Virus record (IMG/VR): IMGVR_UViG_3300046466_000194
Location: 1 to 32,074 of that record
Strand: one strand, 5' to 3'
Length of the DNA stretch: 32,074 bases
From: a virus
Shown piece by piece: positions 14,601 through 23,600 of the stretch. Positions within the stretch are counted from its first letter, which is position 1; the number at the start of each line of letters is the position of its first letter. Both the position numbers and the translations under genes were made by a program. Under the pieces are notes generated by a model that searched no databases, had not been told where the DNA came from, and saw nothing but the letters and a program-made list of their open reading frames with translations.

Positions 14601-17600
14601 AGAAGAGAATGAATCTATTGTTGGTTTTAATGGTGCTAGAGATTATCTACAGGAAGCAGTATCTAACCAACTCTCTAATGGGTATCAAGATAATACCCTA
14701 TCACCAGGTGAATCTGTCTATGGTGATGGTAATGGTGATGTAAGCAATACAGATCCTACTGCATGTACTGACGTTCAGAACGCAATTGCTACACTAACTT
14801 CTATTGTTACTCAGGTTATTAATGATGGTGATCCTGATACAGTTAGAAATCCTTCTAACCCTAATTACGTAAGTCCACAATCTCGTGTTCTACAAACAAA
14901 CGAGAACAAGTGTCGTAGAGACATTGCTTTCATTGTTGATGCAGTAATGCAAGATTTATGGTTCGGTGGTAATGCTTACTCTATCTCAATGGCAAAAACG
15001 TTCTTTGATCGTTTTGGCAATCCAATTAATAATGGTTTAGTTGGTGAGGAAGCACAAGCAATTACTGCATTTAGACGTGCTGCTAATGCTATTAATGATG
15101 CTATTAACAACCAATTATATTATTCTGATCAAGCAATTACTCTTGATACTGTTGGAGAACCTCCAATTGTATCTGATACTAATGCAGACGCAGCTCGTTT
15201 GCTTGATGGTAACAAAGAATGGTTAGCAGAGGAAGCATACGAGCGTATGATTGCTAATCCACTATACTCTTCTTATGAACCACAAGCCCAGAATACTAAG
15301 CAAGATTGTTTAGATGACATTGTTAATATCCTTGAGCAAATTACGTATGATATTAAGTTTGGTGGTAACGCTAAAACTTATGATTCTGCAGAGATTTACG
15401 TTACTAACGTCATGCCTTGGTTTGGTACTGACAAGAAGCGTAAGCAATTCACTCCAACAAATGTAACTTATACTCCTAACACTGGTGATCTAGTATTAAC
15501 TATTCCTGGTCATGATATGACTACGGGTAACTATGTTAGATTTGAAGACAATAGTTTGACCTTTACCTGTGGCATGGATAATAACCAGGCACAGAAGACT
15601 TATCCTCGTGCTGGTGCAGATCCTTCTGCTGGTAACTGGGTTCAAATTACTGCTGCTACTGCTAGTAGCATAACATGTAATGTTGGTGCAACTGGACCTA
15701 ACGTTAGTTACACTCCTACTAACATATTATACAACTCCACTTCTGGAGTGATGGAAATTACCGTCGGTTCTGGTCATGGATTGAGTGTTGGTGAAGGTGT
15801 GATGATTGCTAACAACTCTCTAACATTTACATGTGATCAAGATAGCAACCAAACTAACCACACATATCCTCGTGTTGGACAGGATCCTTATGCAGAACAA
15901 TCCTTTACTATTACTGCAATTAGCGTTAGCACTATTACTGTTAATGTTGGTGTTGCAGGAACTGCAGCTGGTGTACCACACGCATTTGTAAGTGCTTTAT
16001 CTGGTTGTGTTACTCATTCACCACAGACTACACATACATTTGTATCTGCAACAACTGACTGTGTTAATTATGGTTTAGCAGCTGCAACATTCATTGATCC
16101 TGAGCGTGATGAAGCAAAAGAAGTATTCAATCAGGTAAGAGCTCTTGTTCCTGATGTACTTAGAAATATTGAAATTATCAATACTGGTTCTAATACATTA
16201 CAACAGTTCACTGATGCTGCTATTGTTAGTGATTGGGGTGAAACTGAAGTTGGAACTCCTACTGATGCAACATATGATCCTGCTACTGGTATTCTTGCAG
16301 TAACTGTTACTGGTCACGGTCTTTCAAATGGAGATAGGATTCAATTCCTACAAGAATCTTTAACATTCACATGTGAGTGTGATGGTAACTATGAGAACCA
16401 AGTATATCCACGTACATCTGATCCATCATTTGACTCATGGTTAGAGGTTGCTAACGCAACTGTAGATACTTTTGAAGTTAATGTAGGTACATCACCTTTT
16501 GTTAACTATAACGTAACTAATGCAACATATGATGCTGCTACAGGTCTTCTTAATCTTAACATTGGTTCTGGTCATGGTTTAACAACCAATACAAAGATTA
16601 AGATTGCTGATAAGTCATTGAAGTTTAAGTGTTCAATGGATGATTATGGTTCAGTACATCATTATCCTAGATCAACTGACCCTGCAGCTGGTGAAGCATT
16701 AAACATTGTAGCAACAACATTTGAAACTATTACTGTTAATGTTGGTGCATCACCTCTTGTCACATACACTCCAACTAACGGTAGTTACGATCCTAATCTA
16801 GGATTGATGAACTTAACTATTGGTGGTCACGATCTACGTGGTGCTGATAGATATACTCCTAGCAGTGCAGCATACAATCCTACTTCAGGATTCATGACAA
16901 TAACCATTGCAGATCACGGGTTTGTAGATGGTGAAGTTATTCAAATTACTGATCTAGGATTAACCTTTAGTTGCCCTGCTGCTACTGGTCAACACCAATT
17001 CCAATCTGGTTCTAATAATGGTATTGTTGATCAAAACTTAGCAGGTTATACTGCAGGTGCTGGAACTACTTACAATCCTACTACTGGTGAATTGGTATTA
17101 GAGATTGGAGCACATAGTATAAATGCTGGACAGAATATATCGATTGCTAATGGTGCTGTTACATTCAGATGTGAGGCTGATAATTATAGCACTGATCATG
17201 CTTATCCTCGTGCTTCTGACCCCGTTGCTAACACACCTGTTTCTGTTGGTTCTGTAACTGCTACAACTCTTACAGTTAACGTTGGTGCAGCATCTGCAAA
17301 TAGTGGTCAAAGTTCTTATCCACGTGCTAGTGACCCTGTAAGTGGAATGTGGATGCCTATTTCAAGTGTAACTCAGAATACATTTGATGTACAGGTACTA
17401 GCAGATGCTCCTTCTACAAACACACAAGTCCATACATTTATAAGTGCTGCAACTGACTGTATTGTTAAACCTAATAGCACTATTAAGTTAGCTGATGATG
17501 CTGTTACATTTAGATGTACATATGGTAATGGAGTTCATGCATTTGTAAGTGGAACTACTGGAGGAATTACTCCTAATTCTGGAAGTGCTGTTACAGCAGC

Positions 17601-20600
17601 TGCTGGAACAACTTATGATCCTTCTAATGGAGTCCTTGAAATAGAGATTGGATCTCATACTCTAACTACTGCTAATACAATTCAGATTGCTAATGGTGCT
17701 ATCACATTTACTTGTGATGCTGATAACAATGCAACAGAACATGCATATCCACGTGCAACTGATCCTGTATCTGGTCAGACCCTTAACATCACTGCAGTAA
17801 CTGCTACAACCATCACAGTTAACGTTGGTATCACCAACGGTAGCTTGAGTGCTAAGTCTTATCCTAGAAATACTGTTCTTAATACTACAGTAACTTTTGC
17901 TGATTACGATCCTCAAACTGGTGTCATGGAACTTACTGTTCCTAACCATGGATTTAATAACGGTGAACAAGTTAAGATTGGAACTGGTTCATTAACCTTT
18001 ACTTGTGCTCAAGACGGTGATCAAACACAACACACATATCCAAGATCTTCTGACCCTGTAAATCAGAAGTGGTTGAAGATCTTTAATGTACAAACAAATA
18101 CTTTCCAAGTACAGGTATTAGATTCCATACCTTCTACTAACGTAACTAATCATACATTTGCAAGTGCAACTACTGATGGTCTAACATATAAGAAAGACCC
18201 ATTCTATGATAACTCTATCTACGTTTGGGATGTTCCAGAGACATCATTTACAGTAAGTGATGCATCATATGATCCTGCTACTGGTGTAATACAAGTCACT
18301 GCTAATGGTTGGGGTGGATCAAATGGTACTAGAGTTAAGTTTGTTAAGGAGTCTCTAACATTCAGTTGCACAAAAGATGGCAACGGAACAAACCATAGTT
18401 ACCCACGTGAGTCAGACCCATCATATGATGAGTGGTTATCTGCTTATGATTCTGATGTTAATGGATTTAAAGTTAACGTTGGTATTTCTGGTGTTAATGA
18501 TCAGTATGCACATACATTTGTAAGTGCTACTGCTCAAGGTGCATTAAGACAGGATCCATCTATTACAGTATTCATTGGTAAGTCTCCTACTGCTACTCAA
18601 CCTCATACATTTGTAAGTGCTCTTGCAGATTCAGTTAAAACTGGTGGATCATATACTCACGAGTATACTGGTGGTGTTGCAGCCAATGCAGTAATTTCAG
18701 GTGGTAACTATCCACATACATTCATATCTGCAACTTCTGGTGCTGTTAAGAAACAGAACGCTGCAGTTTGTGCTAACGTTATCTCTGCTGTACAGTCTAA
18801 CTTAGACACCATCATGCAGGCAATAGGATCTGACTCTGGTGTTGGTAACTTAACTGGTATCACCCGTACAACTCCTACTCAACCTGTAAGTAATATTCAG
18901 AACGGTGTTGACCAAGCATTTGTTGCTGGTAATTGTGCTGATGTTATTTCTGCTGTTAACTCACTGGTTGATATTACTGTTGAGGCACTCCTTGCAGGTA
19001 ATCTAACTGTTCTACCAGCACTAGATAATGGTCTCTATGATTGTGCTAACGTTCGTAGTAGTATTGAGAACCTATTTGATATCGCTGTTGATGCATTCAC
19101 AGTAAGTAATCTATCTCAATTACCTGTTCTTAATAAAGGATCCTTTACTAATGAAGCTCAAGTATCTACATGTTATCGTGACGTTGCATACATTGTTGAT
19201 GCTATTGTTGGTGACCTTAGACTTGGTGGTAACATCAACTCTGTACAGGCTGGTGAAGCATACTACGTAGGTAATAGTCTAGCCTTCATTGATAGTGAGA
19301 AGACTGAAACATTAGATGCATGGAACTACGTTGGACAGATGGCAACTGCTGCCATGAGGAACTTCGACTTCCTTGCATATAATTGTACAACCACTGCTGG
19401 ATCAGCAATCGTTGATGTTGGTGATACTCGTGGTATCATCATTGGTATGACAGTAACTGAGTACGATGATACTGATCCTTCTGCTCCTGCATATGTTAAT
19501 GGTGTTCTACAAACAGGTTCAACTCCTGTCTACACTACAATCGGTCAGAATGTATATGTTAAGAGAATTATTAACAATACTGAGATTGAACTTGGTGTAG
19601 AGAATTCCAGACTTGACTTCGGTCAGACTATAAATGCACAGCAGTCTAGTGGAACTATTGATCTGTTCTTTGACTTCCCTAGTGGTCAGTGGGCAGACAC
19701 ACTTCCTAAGACAGTTATCGTTGGTCCTGAAAGTATTAGTCCAGATATTATTGCTGATACAACTACTGGTAATGTCATCACTGATCCCGCTGATCCTAAT
19801 GTTGGTCAGCAGATCAGAGAGTGTGCTGGTACTGTAAATGCAATTGAGACATTAGTTAGTAACATCAACACAATTATTAACTCTGGTCCTGGAGCTGTTA
19901 CTAGACAAGAGCAGACAGCAAATGTATCTCTCTTCTCACAAAGAGGAACAGTATTTACTATTAATACCTCTGGTCTTGGTGGATCCAACCCACATCAATT
20001 TGAAACTGGAACACCAGTTAGATTGGTTCCACGTCCTCGTTTTGATGTTGATCTTGGTCAGTATGTTGATGTTGATAAGCGTCTTATTAGATTGCCTGAT
20101 GGATTTTCAACTAACGAAACTTACTATGTAATTGCACCAGGCAGAAAGACACAACCATTTGATTACTCTAACACTACATTCTTTAATGGTAGTGATCAGA
20201 CAAAACTGATGCTTGCAACTTCTAGAGAGAATGCAGCAGCAGGTATCTTCATCTATGCATCTGAAGCTGATAGCATTGATCCTAATGTAGAGATTGACAT
20301 CTATCAGTTCATACTTGATGAAAATTATGATTTACATCGTTATAAGTGTAAACTATCAACAACAGTTGTTGGTGGTATTACTACAGATGTTCCACACATC
20401 TTTGATGTACCATTCTCTTCTGTAACACCACATAAAGTATTCTTCAGGTCACTTGCACCAGATGATCTACCAACTATAGGTGAGCAAGAAGATGATAATC
20501 CAGAAGTTACTACTACTGATATCAATGATGATAACTTTGGTAGATTGAATCCAGTTAAGGAATTCTATGCACGTTATCAAACTGCTAGAGTCTTTACGAT

Positions 20601-23600
20601 CCATAAGTCACATGCTGATGCGATCAACAATGCTGATCCTATTCAATTTACTGCTGGACAGAGTGATGAATTTAATGTATTCTGTAACAAACGTCGTTCA
20701 CCTGTCAAGTATGATCCAACATTTAGTGTTGGTGTTGCTACTGAAGGTAAGTGGTATGTTGATTGTATTAATGAAGCAGATCCACAGAATGTAGTACCAA
20801 ATGTCTACAATAAGAATATCATCTGGAGATTAAAACAAGACGATTACTCTGATAGACCTAAGACTACTGATACGTGGTTCACACGTCTAGATGATAGTCG
20901 TCCTGCAGATGACAGAACATATAAACTACGTTATGTTATTCCTTCTTATCTTGAGAACGCAAGAGATCCTATCAATGGATTTGTTATCAAGACAAGAACT
21001 GACGACACACGTAAGTTAGTACCACAGAAAGTTCTACTAAAACCTGTTGCTGGTGAAGTATATGGTGCTAGATTTGAGAACCCAGTACAAGCTGGTGAAT
21101 ACATTGGTTACAAGTCAAATCAATTCCTTGGTAATGGATTAAATGAAGAAGATGCATATGATCCTTATAAGAATGATACCACTGGACAAGGTATTGAGTA
21201 CAAGGCATATGCCAGATTTAATTCTGGTATTCAAGCGACCATTCAATCTGCTCGTTATGTACAAGATCCATTAGTTCAAACTATTAGTTATCTAGAACTT
21301 GATGTGGTTGATCACACAGTTGATATTAAGAACTTCCCTGGTCTTAAGAATGAGCAGTTTACTACAGTTCAGATTAATGCACCACAAGGCGGTGATTGGG
21401 TAACCAATAAGACTGCTAGTATCACTGCTAACCAGGTCGAATGGACTGGTAACTCTTCAGGTATTGCAAATATCCATGGGTATTACGAAAATGCAGGTTC
21501 TCATTACCTAATTCTGAAAAATATTCGCGGCGGAAAATTAGAGTTCTCAGAGTTTTATAACACTAGATTTACTCAAGGTAGCACATTTGCTGATATGCTT
21601 GAGGATCAGGATATGGGTAAATCCCTACCACTCAAGACTCTTATTAAGAAGGGATATCCTGAGTATTATTATAGACAAAATGGTTCTAATGTTTACACTA
21701 TTACTCCTGGTGATAGGATTCAGGATAGTGCAGGTGTTGAATATTATGTTGCTAGTGTTGAAGATACTGGTATTATCGAAGATACATTCTACATCTTTAA
21801 CTACGAGACACTACAGAAGAGAATTTCAGGTCAGCAAGATGGTATTTACTACCTATCTTGTCTACGTGGTAACATTTCACCATTACCTCAAGGTGCTGGT
21901 GCAGGTGGTAACTTCCGTGACTTCCAGTTCTCTCAACCAGTTAGCAGTCTCTATCCTCTGAACTATAAGAACGATCCTCTTTGGTTCCAGAAGGCAGGTA
22001 CAACTGCAGAAGAGAAGAATGTTAAACAACAATTAATTGATCCACCAGCAACATATTCTGCTGCTGATAACTATACTCATGGTCTAGTTAGAACTAACGA
22101 TTACAAGAACTCTGTAACAAGAGAACTTGTTGAAGACTTTATTGTACAACCAGCATTTATTGAGAATGATTATCAGGGTACATCTGCTATTAGAGCACTT
22201 CCTGGTAATGCAACTTCAGGATCTGAAGATCGTCGTATTCCTATTTCTGGTACAAGTACAGTTCTTGTAGATCAGAAGTATTATGTTGAACTTAGACGAC
22301 CATCTATAGCAAGAGCTGGTAACCACACATTTGAATATCTTGGTTTTGGTCCAGGTAACTACTCAACTGGTCTTCCAGCACGTCAGGAGATCGTTCTAAC
22401 TCCTACAGAGGACTTCTACGCCCAAAGTAAGAAACAGAACGCTGGTATCGTCTTCTATACGGGTCTAAACTCCAATGGTGATCTCTATATCGGTAATAGA
22501 AAGATTAATGCTATTACTGGTCAAGAAACATACTTAGAGGCAGCAGTTCTTAAGGACAGTGACGATGATGACGAGGATATCGGTGATCTAGTTACATCGT
22601 TCGATACTCCTGTAACATTCAACCAGAATATTACAGTTGTTGGTGGCGATGGATCACTTCAGAACGTATTCCAGTCTCCTTTAGTTGTATCTGTTCAGGA
22701 TAATGATCTAACTCAGTCTAGAGATGCATTAATCATTAGATCCAATGTATCATCTGTTGATCCTGTAACTAACTTACAACAAGATGAAGGACTAGACAGA
22801 ACTGCATGGACTGGACCTGGTAATCCTTTAGATGGTGATATTCGTATCAGTAAGAACAGAGTAGATGCTGCAGTATTTGGATTCAATTCTAGAGGTAAGG
22901 GTCAAAAGTATCAGATTCAGACACATACTAGCTCTGGTCTTCCTTCTAACATTACACCTAATAACAATGAGCTCGTCAATATTGATCCTAATACAGGTAT
23001 TAATCTTGGTGGAAGCAAAGTAGAAGCTAATCAGAGCGTAAACTATGGTAGTGTTCAACCAAAATCAGGTGACATGCTACTTAAGGGTCTTGAAGTTGGT
23101 AAGACTGGTTCACTTGGTTGGATATATGCTAACTACTTTAATCAAATACCTGCAAACAATATCTTTACGATTGAGTTTGATGGTACTAACGTAGTTAAAT
23201 TAACATTCAAGGATATTCAAGGCAATAATATTGCTAACTCTTCAATTGGTATTAGTGATGTATCACAGATTAAATTAACTAATTTCAGTAATCCATTATT
23301 AAATTCTTCATGGTTGGTATTCTCCCCTAATGGTGATGCATTCAGTTCTTCCAATAACTATGTTCACTTCCAAGTTAATAATGGTATTGGTATTGATGTT
23401 CTATCTTGGAATGGTGCTGGTGGTGTACTTGATACTGCTCAGACAAATGGAAATCCAGTTCCTATAGTTGAGTTTTCTAACTCAAATTGGAAAGAGTATG
23501 GTGTACTTGGTGCTGAAGCACTCAGAACTGAAACTGAAACTATTGGTGATTACAAACTTGGTGTTAACACTGTTGCAAGAACTGAACATCCATCTGCTCT

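Noticed and set aside
17098-17970. Minus-strand open frames inside the giant gene
   Set aside because: Their low-complexity Ser/Cys/Ile composition mirrors the repeated codons of the + strand gene; they are shadows.
15451-18770. CRISPR-like or DNA-level direct repeats
   Set aside because: Repeats are protein-level, degenerate, in frame and of variable length; no identical short repeats with unique spacers are present anywhere in the window.
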